The position numbers were made by a program, and so were the translations under genes. A DNA stretch of 64,000 bases from Komagataeibacter nataicola. GTDB taxonomy: Bacteria; Pseudomonadota; Alphaproteobacteria; Acetobacterales; Acetobacteraceae. The notes under the pieces were generated by a model, which was not told the origin of the DNA, did not search any database, and was given only the letters and a program-made list of their open reading frames with translations. Of the stretch, positions 52,831 to 62,500 are shown piece by piece (the first letter of the stretch is position 1; every line of letters begins with the position of its first letter). The stretch covers positions 1 to 64,000 of the forward strand of contig NZ_NIRT01000013.1 of NCBI RefSeq assembly GCF_003207795.1, in the 5' to 3' direction.

Positions 52831-54321
52831 TCAAATTGCGCGGGGGAAGGGGGTATTTGATAGCTCAAAGAATGACAGGTTATCATTGCCAATAACTGCT
52901 TTCACACGTTCATAGGTTAGGCTACGGGCATACATGTCATCATTGGCTTCATTGCCCTGTTCCATCATTATGAATGTCCTTTTGTCTCCTTCCCTGTTCA
53001 TATCCAGGACTGCATGACCTGTTGTTCCTGAACCAGCGAACGGGTCCATGACGATGCCATCTTCAGGGCATAGGGCTTCAATCAGGTATTTTATCAGTTT
53101 CAGGGGTTTCACGGTTTTGAAGTCATGCCATTTGCCTACAATCTCGGATAATTCCTTCTTACCATTCACGCCCCCTGATTCTGTTTGCAACAGGAAGTTT
53201 TTAGGTGGTGGTGCCTTCGTATCCTTCAGGTATTTTTTGGCATATGGTGTGCCCTTGCCATCCTTACCGAACCAGATTGAAGGCCAAGACCCTTTAGCAT
53301 ATCGGTCACGTGCTTTTTGTGATGCCCCCAGTAGGATGTCTTCCAGGTTCGTGCATTTGCCGTCCTTGAATTCACAGCCATCCAGAACGACTGCAGGCGC
53401 GTGACCGTCCCCGATGTCCTTGATGACGTATTGGCTACCATATTCGCTTAGGATGTCTGCAATGGTCTGTGGTGCCCGTATCCAGTAGCGTGTGCCAGGG
53501 TAATGCAGTTCGCCGGTGAAGGGTGACTGGATAGCAAAAATCTTGGTACCACTCCGTGCAGTCAACTGATAGCCAGTCCATGGCTCCACATCGTCATCCA
53601 GTTTGTTTTTATCGTAAGCCTTCATGTCCTTTTCTGGGTCACGTTTCATGCGTTTGATGACGGCTTTGTTGATGTCTTTTGCGTAGATGAAGACAGCCTC
53701 GGTTAGTTCCTGAAACCTTTTTGCATCATTGGCCGCGGCTTTTTTCACCCATGTTAATTTTGTGATAAAATTGTCTTCTCCGAAGATTTCATTCATCAGG
53801 CAACCAAGATGTGTTTCTTCCCTGCTATCGATGCAAATGGCGATGATGCCTGAATTTGATAGCATTTTACGCATAGCAAACAGACGTTCACGCATGAATG
53901 TTAACCAGTGTGCGTGCCTGTTTTTGTCATCTGTATCAAGTATGGATGCCTTGCCCCCTTTGTAGTTATCGTTATATCTAAAATCTTTCCCTGTATTATA
54001 AGGGGGGTCGGTGACTATCAGGTCAACTTTGCCGCCAAAACATATTTCCAAAGATGCCATGATTTTTAGATTATCACCTTCGATAATCTTATGTGCTGGC
54101 ATGTCTTCATCGTTATCTATTTCCATGCCTTTATCTAATTTGAATGCGACACGTGGAATGGATGCGAATGAATCAGCAAGGTTCGGATTACGACCTGGAT
54201 ATGACAGAAACAGACCAGAACGTTCACGTTCCATGGTTTCAATCTGTTCTTTTAAAGATGCAATGATTGCGTCCTTATCATCTGTATTTAAATCAACTAA
54301 CGTATTAATATCAGTTCCCAT
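52831..54321 (-). CDS. Orphan DNA adenine methyltransferase (beta class, type III Mod-like)
   Basis: 496 residues behind AACAAAGGAGAATTAATT. The catalytic motif DPPYNTG is at 105-111 and the AdoMet-binding motif DPFAGSGTTGHA is near 426-437. Catalytic before binding motif defines the beta class. The region between, ~200-380, is the probable target-recognition domain (TWVKKAAANDAKRFQEL, YWIRAPQTI). Length and layout resemble Mod of type III systems, but no Res helicase-nuclease is adjacent. It therefore probably protects plasmid DNA or regulates genes by methylation. It sits in the run of single-gene modules. Confidence 0.88.
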   Translation of the reverse strand: MGTDINTLVDLNTDDKDAIIASLKEQIETMERERSGLFLSYPGRNPNLADSFASIPRVAFKLDKGMEIDNDEDMPAHKIIEGDNLKIMASLEICFGGKVDLIVTDPPYNTGKDFRYNDNYKGGKASILDTDDKNRHAHWLTFMRERLFAMRKMLSNSGIIAICIDSREETHLGCLMNEIFGEDNFITKLTWVKKAAANDAKRFQELTEAVFIYAKDINKAVIKRMKRDPEKDMKAYDKNKLDDDVEPWTGYQLTARSGTKIFAIQSPFTGELHYPGTRYWIRAPQTIADILSEYGSQYVIKDIGDGHAPAVVLDGCEFKDGKCTNLEDILLGASQKARDRYAKGSWPSIWFGKDGKGTPYAKKYLKDTKAPPPKNFLLQTESGGVNGKKELSEIVGKWHDFKTVKPLKLIKYLIEALCPEDGIVMDPFAGSGTTGHAVLDMNREGDKRTFIMMEQGNEANDDMYARSLTYERVKAVIGNDNLSFFELSNTPFPRAI

Positions 54322-54444
54322 AATTAATTCTCCTTTGTTAAATGGTCCCCCATGTCTAATTAAATCATTTGATATAACTAATATTCAATAATTTTAATTG
54401 TTTACTTTGTTCTATTTGCCTGCAATTCTACAAATAGTAGACAT

Positions 54445-54478
54445 AAAAAAAGCCCCGTGGATAAACCAAAGGGCTTAA
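54445..54478 (-). terminator. Terminator of the 352-residue repeat protein
   Basis: AAGCCCTTTGG...CCACGGGGCTTTTTTT on the minus strand. No R1 element lies between this module and the methyltransferase start, unlike its neighbours. Confidence 0.75.
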
Positions 54479-54511
54479 TTGTTCATCATCATGATGACAC
54501 CTGTTTGTGTT

Positions 54512-55570
54512 TTACATGCTCATGGAACGGGTTTCTTCTTCTGGTTCAGGTATATGTTCCTGTTTCGAATTCATGGCTTGACAGGCATCTTTTAATTCCT
54601 GTTTTCCTTCAGGTGTTTTAATTACATCCATGCCGATTTCTTTTGACAATGGTGTTCCCGAAATAATTACCTCAATATATTTACCATGACCAAAGTCCGC
54701 ATCTGGTCCTATTTTTGTTAAGCCACTATTTTCTGCATTAAAATGAGGGGCTTTATGATTGAATTCGGTTAAGTTTTTGCATTTTTCAATATTAACACCA
54801 CTACCGAACTCAGCATTTGGTCCAATAGTTGTTAAACTACTATTTTCTGCAAAAAGAGTACCTTCAACTTTATGATTGAATTCGGTTATGTTACAATTTT
54901 CAATCCAAATATTACCCCCGAACTCGGCATCTGGTCCAATTGTTGTTAAACCACTATCGGATGCGTAAAGTGTATCTGGAATCTTGTTGTTGAATTCGGT
55001 TATATTTTTACATCTACTGATATCAACATAACCCCCGAACTCAGCATTTGGTCCAATAGTCGTTAAATTACTACCTTTTGCATTAAAATAACCAATAACT
55101 GGACGGTTCCACTCTGTTATATTTTTTGAATTTTGAATATTAACATTTTTTAGAACAACATCTTCTGGTATGCTTTTGATAGCATCTTCACCTAAATATA
55201 ACCTACCATCATTTGATAACGCATTATTTTCACGGATACCACTGATACTAACTTTGTCGAACTTAACACCTTCTTCGGATGCTTGTTTAATGCTATCAAG
55301 TCCAAGGTAATAATCTCCGTCATTAGACACCGCATAATCTACACCTAAGATAATTTCAGGTTTTAATTCGTTTAAAATGTTTTCAGCAAATGGTAAATAT
55401 TCATCTTTATGCATGTTTATACGTGCGCTTTCACCTTTCGACATAATATCCCCTTGATTTTCGCCATTTTTATCAAGTAATTGGTATAAATCTATATCTT
55501 TCCCCTTATAGGTTGTATTTTCATGTATCCAATTTAACCCATTTTCATATTTAATCATTGTTTTAGCCAT
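54512..55570 (-). CDS. PcfJ-associated tandem-repeat protein, short form
   Basis: 352 residues behind CATGGGAGGAAAGTTATT. It lacks the first ~115 residues and the NCVG core of the 599-residue relative and begins at the IKYENGLNWI position. It keeps two DGDYYLGLDSIKQASEEGVKF-type units, then five LRR-like units (GLTTIGPDAEFGGNIWIENC, NITEFNHKVEGTLFAENSS and so on). The end is IPEPEEETRSMSM. It looks like a truncated paralogue, but the frame is intact with its own promoter and terminator. Confidence 0.82.
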   Translation of the reverse strand: MAKTMIKYENGLNWIHENTTYKGKDIDLYQLLDKNGENQGDIMSKGESARINMHKDEYLPFAENILNELKPEIILGVDYAVSNDGDYYLGLDSIKQASEEGVKFDKVSISGIRENNALSNDGRLYLGEDAIKSIPEDVVLKNVNIQNSKNITEWNRPVIGYFNAKGSNLTTIGPNAEFGGYVDISRCKNITEFNNKIPDTLYASDSGLTTIGPDAEFGGNIWIENCNITEFNHKVEGTLFAENSSLTTIGPNAEFGSGVNIEKCKNLTEFNHKAPHFNAENSGLTKIGPDADFGHGKYIEVIISGTPLSKEIGMDVIKTPEGKQELKDACQAMNSKQEHIPEPEEETRSMSM

Positions 55571-55627
55571 AATAACTTTCCTCCCATGTTAATCTGTTCA
55601 TAACAACATGTTATGAACCTTGTTTTC

Positions 55628-55656
55628 AGGTTACCGGGTATCATGCAATATAACAA
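55628..55656 (-). promoter_or_regulatory. Promoter and palindrome of the 352-residue repeat protein
   Basis: TTGTTA, 17 bases, TAACCT within ATACCCGGTAACC on the minus strand. The palindrome TCATGCAA (55641-55648)/TTGCATGA (55661-55668) overlaps the -35 side. A second palindrome, AACATGTTGTTATGAAC-like, lies nearer the start codon. Confidence 0.5.
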
Positions 55657-55745
55657 ACTTTTGCATGAATGACTAATGTCATATCATCATATCTGATAGC
55701 TCATTATGTCATATAATAAGGTCGCAAGATATATGATTGTCTTTT

Positions 55746-55922
55746 GATGCTATCGCATATCAAGCCCGTGTATATATATAGTTTACAGGTCGGAATAGGG
55801 AATTGATTTCGTCTCATGCGCCTGCGGCTAAACGATAACAAAACGCCGCAGGCGCTTAAGGAAATCCAGGACATTGCTTGAAGACACACAACCATCCACG
55901 GGCTTATCAGCGCGATAGCGCC
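55746..55922. repeat. R1 element, copy O
   Basis: GATGCTATCGCATATCAAGCCCGTG; middle inverted repeat GCGCCTGCGGC / GCCGCAGGCGC; right end CACGGGCTTATCAGCGCGATAGCGCC. Confidence 0.88.
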
Positions 55923-55946
55923 CTTATCACTGAAAACAAGACATAG

Positions 55947-55983
55947 AAAAAAGCCCCCTGAAATCTAATTCCAAGGGGACTGA
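55947..55983 (-). terminator. Terminator of the HsdM-like gene
   Basis: AGTCCCCTTGGAATTAGATTTCAGGGGGCTT followed by six Ts on the minus strand; nearly the same as the terminator at 1193. Confidence 0.75.
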
Positions 55984-55988
55984 TTATC

Positions 55989-57668
55989 TTACAGATTAAA
56001 CAAAGCCTTATTTCCATATAAGTCAGCAAATAGGGCTTTAGTTAATTGCCTCATATTGTTACGGACCTTTTTTATATCTATTAATTCTTCTTCTTCATTA
56101 AAGATATATGCCCCTGTATCCAAACGATATCCACTTTGTTTTATCTGTTCATATGAAACCATACAGGAATAACCGTTTATATTTTTCTGTTCATGATAGA
56201 TTTGAAAAGCATCCACATTCATGCTGGACCCAGGTGTCCAGATGTTGCGTTTGCCATCCCGTTTGAAATCACGCGATGAATCAATCATCATGACACTTGG
56301 TGTGCCACCATCTACAGACATATCAGGACGGTCTTTATCCAGTATCCACAGACACACAGGGATATCCGTATTTTGGAATAGTTTTGGTGGCAATGATACA
56401 ATCCCTGCAACACATCCTGTTTCCAGAATTGCTTTCCTGATTGCCTTTGTTGAACTTTTAAACAATGTGTTCATCGGCATAACAAGGACTGCTTGCCCCC
56501 GGTCATTCATCAAATCCATGACCACCTGAAGGAAGGCATATTCACAGTCACCTTTCTTCGGTACACCATATTTCCATACAGCATCCTTCTTATTGATGTG
56601 GTCTATTCCGTAATCCTTCAAGCCATATGGTGGGTTTGCAAATATATAATCAAGTTTCCCTGAAAACTGACCAAGTTTCTCAGGATATTCTGTGATGCTA
56701 TCACCGATATATACATGACTTTTTTCAATGCCATTTAGATAGATATTGGTAGCACCAAGAACACCAGAACGAATGCTTTTTTCACCGACCACGACCTCCA
56801 CTTTATCTTTCAGGGATTGGTTGCCGCCTGAAAAGGCATTCACGCCTTCAATGGCAAAGGTACACACCCCAGCCGTAGGGTCACCGATTTTGACATTATC
56901 AAGTTCACGGTCGAACCTGATGAAACGAACGGCATTCTGCACGATTGAAGGGGGCGTGAAGAATTCTCCAGACTGTTTGCCACCACCACCCGTGTAGTTT
57001 CCAATCAGTTCCATATACACATCAGCGAAGATGTCCCGGTCTTCCTGATGAACTGAAAAATCAAAAGGGTCCAGTTCCGACAAGATGCCATCGAAACAGG
57101 CATCATCCATAACGATACGGTCTGTATCGCTTACCCGTTGACCGACAAGGGATGTGAAGTTGAACACATCAAACAGTTGTCTGAACAATTCATTCCTGAA
57201 TGAATTCGCAAGGAACTTCACCAGACCCGTTTTCATCGTTATCAGCGCACCGTTCTCATCAACGGGCACATACGCATGGTTATCCACACCGACACCATGC
57301 TTACGGATGCAGTCCATATCCGTGTATGTGATGCCTTCGGATGCATGTTCCACGTTTCCAGGGAACTGCGCGACATCACTCCAATCCAGACGGAATGACC
57401 ACAGGGCTGTTTCGTCCACTTTGAACTTCCCGGTGTTATTTTTTTCAACAAAGGCATCAAGGGTGACACCTTCCTTCGATAATTGCTGAATCAAGAACCG
57501 CTTGTAATGTGTCCGTTCATCGATAATCCGTTTTAACATCAAGGTTCCAACCGTTATCGGCATGAAATCCTGTGAATTGCCACGCCCCGCATGGCGGATT
57601 CTATCCGTGAACTTCTCAACTACCTTCTGTAATTTATCAAACGTGAATTCATGCTTTCCATTTGTCAT
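55989..57668 (-). CDS. Type I-like N6-adenine DNA methyltransferase (HsdM-like), orphan
   Basis: 559 residues; start at 57668 behind GAGGGAGGATGATAAC, since the frame to 57734 lacks a ribosome site. Motifs are FFTPP (near 236-240), DPTAGVC (263-269, the usual GxG replaced by GVC) and NPPYG (345-349), in the gamma-class order. The N-terminal ~220 residues are helical as in HsdM. No HsdS or HsdR gene is adjacent, so target choice must be built in or come from elsewhere. It is probably a protective or regulatory methylase. The altered AdoMet loop is worth noting. Confidence 0.85.
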   Translation of the reverse strand: MTNGKHEFTFDKLQKVVEKFTDRIRHAGRGNSQDFMPITVGTLMLKRIIDERTHYKRFLIQQLSKEGVTLDAFVEKNNTGKFKVDETALWSFRLDWSDVAQFPGNVEHASEGITYTDMDCIRKHGVGVDNHAYVPVDENGALITMKTGLVKFLANSFRNELFRQLFDVFNFTSLVGQRVSDTDRIVMDDACFDGILSELDPFDFSVHQEDRDIFADVYMELIGNYTGGGGKQSGEFFTPPSIVQNAVRFIRFDRELDNVKIGDPTAGVCTFAIEGVNAFSGGNQSLKDKVEVVVGEKSIRSGVLGATNIYLNGIEKSHVYIGDSITEYPEKLGQFSGKLDYIFANPPYGLKDYGIDHINKKDAVWKYGVPKKGDCEYAFLQVVMDLMNDRGQAVLVMPMNTLFKSSTKAIRKAILETGCVAGIVSLPPKLFQNTDIPVCLWILDKDRPDMSVDGGTPSVMMIDSSRDFKRDGKRNIWTPGSSMNVDAFQIYHEQKNINGYSCMVSYEQIKQSGYRLDTGAYIFNEEEELIDIKKVRNNMRQLTKALFADLYGNKALFNL

Positions 57669-57843
57669 GTTATCATCCTCCCTCATGTTGTTGCCCAGAC
57701 CCTTTGATAAGTCTTTAGTCTTTCGACTTAACACACATGTTAACAGATGACAAATGACATATTAACATGTAAGACATGCCATTATGTTAAATATGATAGT
57801 TCCGATTGATAACGTGCGGCATTTAATATGTTTGCACGGTTTC

Positions 57844-57910
57844 GGCGCTATCGCGCTCGATGAGGCTTCGCCCCATCTAAGGCCCGGTGGTGGTGTGTGT
57901 TAGCAAGCAG
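57844..57910. repeat. R1 left part, copy P
   Basis: GGCGCTATCGCGC, hairpin GATGAGGC-TTC-GCCCCATC, AAGGCCCGGTGGTGGTGTGTGTTAGCA. The right end is not recognisable; a degenerate CATACGGGCTTG appears near 58037. Confidence 0.75.
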
Positions 57911-58322
57911 GGCAGGGGGCATGATTCCCTCGTTGCCTTCGGCTTTTATGTTTTCAGGCATAAGGGCGCTAAATGGTCACAGAACCCCCTAGAAGGGCAT
58001 AAGGGGGCTGTATGGCTACCAATTATGGAAAACAGGCGCATACGGGCTTGTAGGGGCTTTGTAGACGCATCATGCGTCCTATGCCTTCATCCAAACCTGG
58101 TCATAGGTGAACGGCTACGCATGTCATGTCGCCGGCATAAATTGCATGCAGGTTGAAGGGATGAAGGGTTTTCAAGAAAGTCATGACAAGAATTCATGGA
58201 ACCTTGTTATATGACATAAAAAAACATGGCATATTTCGAAAGTCATGGCTTTGTTTAAAAAAAGACGACCGAAACTGATACCTTCCTATTTGTTAAAGCA
58301 AATGCATTGTGTGATATCTTTT

Positions 58323-58494
58323 GGCGCTATCGCGCTGATATGCTGCGCATATCCAAGGACTGATAAGCAATCATGCCCTATGCCGGTGGCAACACACCCC
58401 GACCAGGTTTGCAGGCAATCAAAAATAGGGGGCATGAGAACTATAACATTACCGGGCTTTAGTAGATGCTTGCATCTACAAGTGCGATAGCACC
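58323..58494. repeat. R1-like element, copy Q
   Basis: GGCGCTATCGCGC, hairpin GATATGC-TGC-GCATATC; right end CCGGGCTTTAG, hairpin TAGATGC-TT-GCATCTA, then AGTGCGATAGCACC. The middle is unlike other copies, but both ends and hairpins are kept. Confidence 0.75.
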
Positions 58495-58498
58495 CATT

Positions 58499-58628
58499 AC
58501 GGAATCAGTTTGTATGAAAATTCACAGGAATCGATTCCAGAGAAGATTCGGCAATCTGGTTATAATGAATCCCTATAGCCAGTTTGGTGAATTGACAACG
58601 CCTGAACGTTTGTGTAATCCGACGCCCT
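58499..58628. repeat. Inverted R2 fragment, first copy
   Basis: Reverse-complement match to the right part of R2: GAAGATTCGGCAATCTGG, CTGGTTATA-N9-TATAGCCAG, GGTGAATTGACAA and CGTTTGTGTAA. It directly follows R1 copy Q. Confidence 0.8.
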
Positions 58629-58820
58629 AAAATGGTTGAAAATCAGGCAATTATCATCACGTCACGTTATCAGGTGGCGACATGTGAAACCAATTCATGT
58701 GTGAAAGTGGCAATCATGCTGCCTTCGAATATGTGGATGCCTGGTCATCATAGGAACCATCCGGGCAATCGGCATCGCTGATGCTTTGTGGATAACTTGG
58801 CATTAGGGGCTGACGTTATC

Positions 58821-58866
58821 ATCAGGCTTTAGGATATGGCGAAGACATATCCAGTGCGATAGCACC
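58821..58866. repeat. R1 right-end remnant, copy R
   Basis: ATCAGGCTTTAGGATATG-GCGAAGA-CATATCC-AGTGCGATAGCACC. Confidence 0.65.
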
Positions 58867-58869
58867 AAG

Positions 58870-58999
58870 ACGGAATCAGTTTGTATGAAAATTCACAGGA
58901 ATCGATTCCAGAGAAGATTCAGCAATCTGGTTATAATGAATCCCTATAGCCAGTTTGGTGAATTGACAACGCCTGAACGTTTGTGTAATCCGACGCCCG
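58870..58999. repeat. Inverted R2 fragment, second copy
   Basis: Almost identical to 58499-58628 over ~130 bases, a direct repeat at a distance of 371 bases. It too follows an R1 right end. Confidence 0.85.
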
Positions 59000-59140
59000 A
59001 AAATCCTTGAAAATCAGCGCATTATGCATGGTGACGGTTGTGGACCATCATTGACGATGACTGTTTGGCGTGTTGATTGCATCCGATTGCTTGTTGTTTT
59101 CGGGTGTGGTCGCGCAGCGGCAGACTGGATTAATATTCCA

Positions 59141-59180
59141 GGCATCTTGATGTGCGGAGCGCATCAAGCGCGATAGCGCC
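59141..59180. repeat. R1 right-end remnant, copy S
   Basis: GGCATCTTGATGTGC-GGA-GCGCATCAAGCGCGATAGCGCC: hairpin and terminal end only. Confidence 0.65.
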
Positions 59181-59555
59181 TACCGTTTCCAGTTGACGAT
59201 ATGGAATCGGTTTTGATGTAATTTTTTGGCGTTTTCGAAAAAAAAGAATTCACGTACTTAGGCGTAGAATTCACGTGGTTTGAAGGATTCCCGAAACCTG
59301 CTGTATTTTTTTAGTTCAAAAGACTTGCTAAAGGCGGGAATTTAATAGGATAATAAAAGAGTGAAGGGGAATAACCGATTGGCTACCCCCCTTCAAATCT
59401 TTTTTGCCGGATGGCGCGAACCGCCGACAAGAAGGAAAACACCGCTGGACTTGGAACGTCATCAGGAACGTTTTCGCTTGAGTCAAAAGTTATCACCCTG
59501 TGATACTTCAGTCAAGAAAAAACGTCCCCGGTAACATTAAAAAAGGAGGACGACA

Positions 59556-62500
59556 ATGACTGATATGATTTACGCACAGGGAAGCAAGACACAGATTGAT
59601 ATTCAAACAGCCTTAGAATCAAGGGAAACAGCGCCTTCTAATAAGGTTGATATGGTTTCATCCGATGTAGCCAGTCGTTTGCTTTCTGAGCGTTTGGATG
59701 TTTTCGGGACTGAAATCGAATCGTTTTATATGAAGGACAAGGAAGACCGTGACTCGGCACCGCGTCCATGTCTTGCCATTAAGGCACCGGCAGGCACGGG
59801 TAAGACTCGGCACATTCTGGACCTTGTGAAACGCCTAAATGAGCGTGATAGCGTTTTCAAAAGTCTGTATCTGGTTCCGTCCCTGGACCTTGCGGAACAG
59901 TTGAAAGAAATTGCCAGCGATTCGGGCATCAAGGTTCGCGTGATTCGTGGACGTTCGCAAGTTCGTGAAGATGCGGACCCTTCATTGCCTGAAATCGAAC
60001 AGCCTCGCATGTGCCAAAGGTTCGTGGAGGCTGAAAAACTTTCATCTTTGTCATTAGATGTGAAAAGTCATCTATGTATCAAGAAGAAGGGCAAGGATAA
60101 TAATGAAGAAAAGAAATGCCCATATTATGATACATGCCCATATATCAAACAAATGGAAAAGTTCAACGGGTTATCAATAGCATCTCATGCTTACATGTCT
60201 ATCAAGGCTGATTGGTTATCTGAAGATAAGTTAGATTTGGTAATTATTGATGAATCCTTTTGGCAATCAATGCTGCGGCATCAGCAGTTCGAATTAAGCG
60301 AATTCAAGAAGATAGACAAGCCAAGCCGTCAAATACCATTAAAGAATTATCAGGCAAAAGCCGACATGTCGGCAGTTCAGATTGAAGATGCCTGGATGGA
60401 AGATACTTTATTTCATCATGAATGGAATGGCATTGTAAGCAAGGTTTTAAGTTATGCTTATGTTGAAGAAAAAGATTATTTCCTTGCCTCTGATTTCACT
60501 GATGCAGGCATAACAGCAGACATTGCGGAACGTATGTATCGTTTGGAATACATGCGTCTTGATCGTCCGAATATTACTCCTGATATGTCGGATGGCGAAA
60601 TAGCGGACGCGTTGAAAGATGCCATCAAGCAGGATGTATTTTCATATGCCCGTTTTTGGAAAAATCTATCTGAAGAATTACGTGTTCGTGTAAGCAATGA
60701 TGACCATAAAGGGGTCATGCATTCGGTTTCCATGGACTGGTCTGGTAAGCCAAGAATCCTTTTGCATTCACATAAGTCAGCGAAGTTCACAACGGTTCCA
60801 ACGGTTGTCATCGATGCTGATTTGGACAAGGAATTGACAACGGAATTCCTTCCTATTTTCCGTGACCGTGATGACCGTTTTTTTGAACTGAATGTTCAAA
60901 TGTCTGAGCATGTTAAGTTCACACAGGTCACGAACACACCGCTTTCCAAAAGCACGTTTTCTCCGTTTGGTGACAAGTTGCCTTTAGCTACGATGCGTAA
61001 AGCCCAATATGCGCGTAACCGCGTGTTCGATGCCATGAAGAACATAGCGATTGCCACAGGCTTAACGGATGACGGACGGGCTTTGACGCCAGAACAGCAG
61101 GAACGTAAGCCTTTGCTGTGTTCGTATAAGGCGATAGGGGATTATTGGACTGGTCAGGATTATCATTCCAAGCGTCGTGAACAGAACGCTTACAGCCCGA
61201 TTCCAGGGTATGACGGTCGGTATGACAGCTTGCCAGCGAATGAGGATGGATTAGCGTTCCGTGATGACCCGGATAGCGTACCATTTGACTTCGCGCATTT
61301 CGGGAATCTAAGGGGCAAGGACCAGTGGAAGAACACGAATTGCAATGTGGTCCTTGGTCGCAATGAGCCACCAGTTTCGGGCTTGGAGGATACGGCAAGG
61401 GCTGTTTTCTATAAGTCGCCTTCGGAAATTGTGTTCATTGATGCGAATGAGGATGGCAACAAGTTTTTGCCCAGGAAACCTGAAAACATTCCTACCAAAA
61501 AAGGTGGAATACACACGGTTAATGTTTCCTTTCATCCCGACCGCAATGTTGACCGCATTTTAAGGCAAATACGCGAAAGCGAATTGACACAGGCGATTGG
61601 TCGCGCCCGTCCGATACATCGTGATAGACCCCTTGAAATCATTATTGCCACGAATGTTCCTGTTCCTGGTTTAATTCCAGACCGTGCATGCACATATGAG
61701 CAGTTCATCGGTAGCAGAAGTTTTGAATGTTTGATGGACGGTTTGTTGCCGCAGGAATCACAAACGGCTCATGAACTGTTCCCCGAAACTTTCCGCACTT
61801 CGTCTTCCTTACAAGCGATACGGAAACGCTTTGATTTGTTAATGGAACTGATGAAGACCTATCAGGCTCATAACTTGTATGAGGTTGCTTACAAGGTCAT
61901 GCGCAATGGCAAATCGTTAACACGTAAGGGTTTGGTGTTTGCCCCCGAAGGCGTTCATACGATTGAAGGCAGGATGTCACGTGTCATCAAGGAAGAATTC
62001 AAGATTTCCGACATCAAGTGTGCTGGTGAATATGTTGAAGAAATAGCGCCGACCTTCAAGACGAAACCTGAAGATTATGTACTATCGAAGTCACAGATTT
62101 CGGCGCGTGTAGAAGTTGCCAAGGGCGATATTAAATTAAAGGGTGGTTACACGAACGAAGATATTGAGTTCTGTGTTCATGAATATAATGAAATGCTGGA
62201 CTGGATAGATGACCACAAATGTCCTGGTGATGATTTCTGGAGTAAGTTCAAGTCATCAAGGGGTTGCAGGTTTGGAGGGTGTGATTTTGAAGGTGTGATG
62301 TCGATTGACAGGACATTGGAACCACCAAAATATGACATTCCAGTTTTCCCATTCCAGGTATTCCGTGATTATGCCTTTGAAGGCGGCAAGTTGACATGGA
62401 GCAGTTCAGACCTTGATGAAGTTGAAATGCGTTTTTGGCTAACGTGTTTTAAGGAAAAGTATTCATTGACGAGCGAACAGGTCTACATGGATTTTAAGAG

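Larger units (their letters stand above)
57911..59540. other. 1.6 kb gene-free region rich in degenerate repeats
   Basis: Short open frames here lack ribosome sites and run through repeats, so I annotate none. The region holds R1 copies Q, R and S and two inverted R2 fragments. It also has GAATTCACGT twice near 59250-59272 (GAATTCACGTACTTAGGC and GAATTCACGTGGTTTG). It lies in front of the helicase gene and could include an origin or control region, but no iterons are evident. Confidence 0.5.

Noticed and set aside
57911-58490. Short plus-strand frames at 57887 and 58245 as genes.
   Set aside because: They read straight through R1 ends and have no ribosome site.
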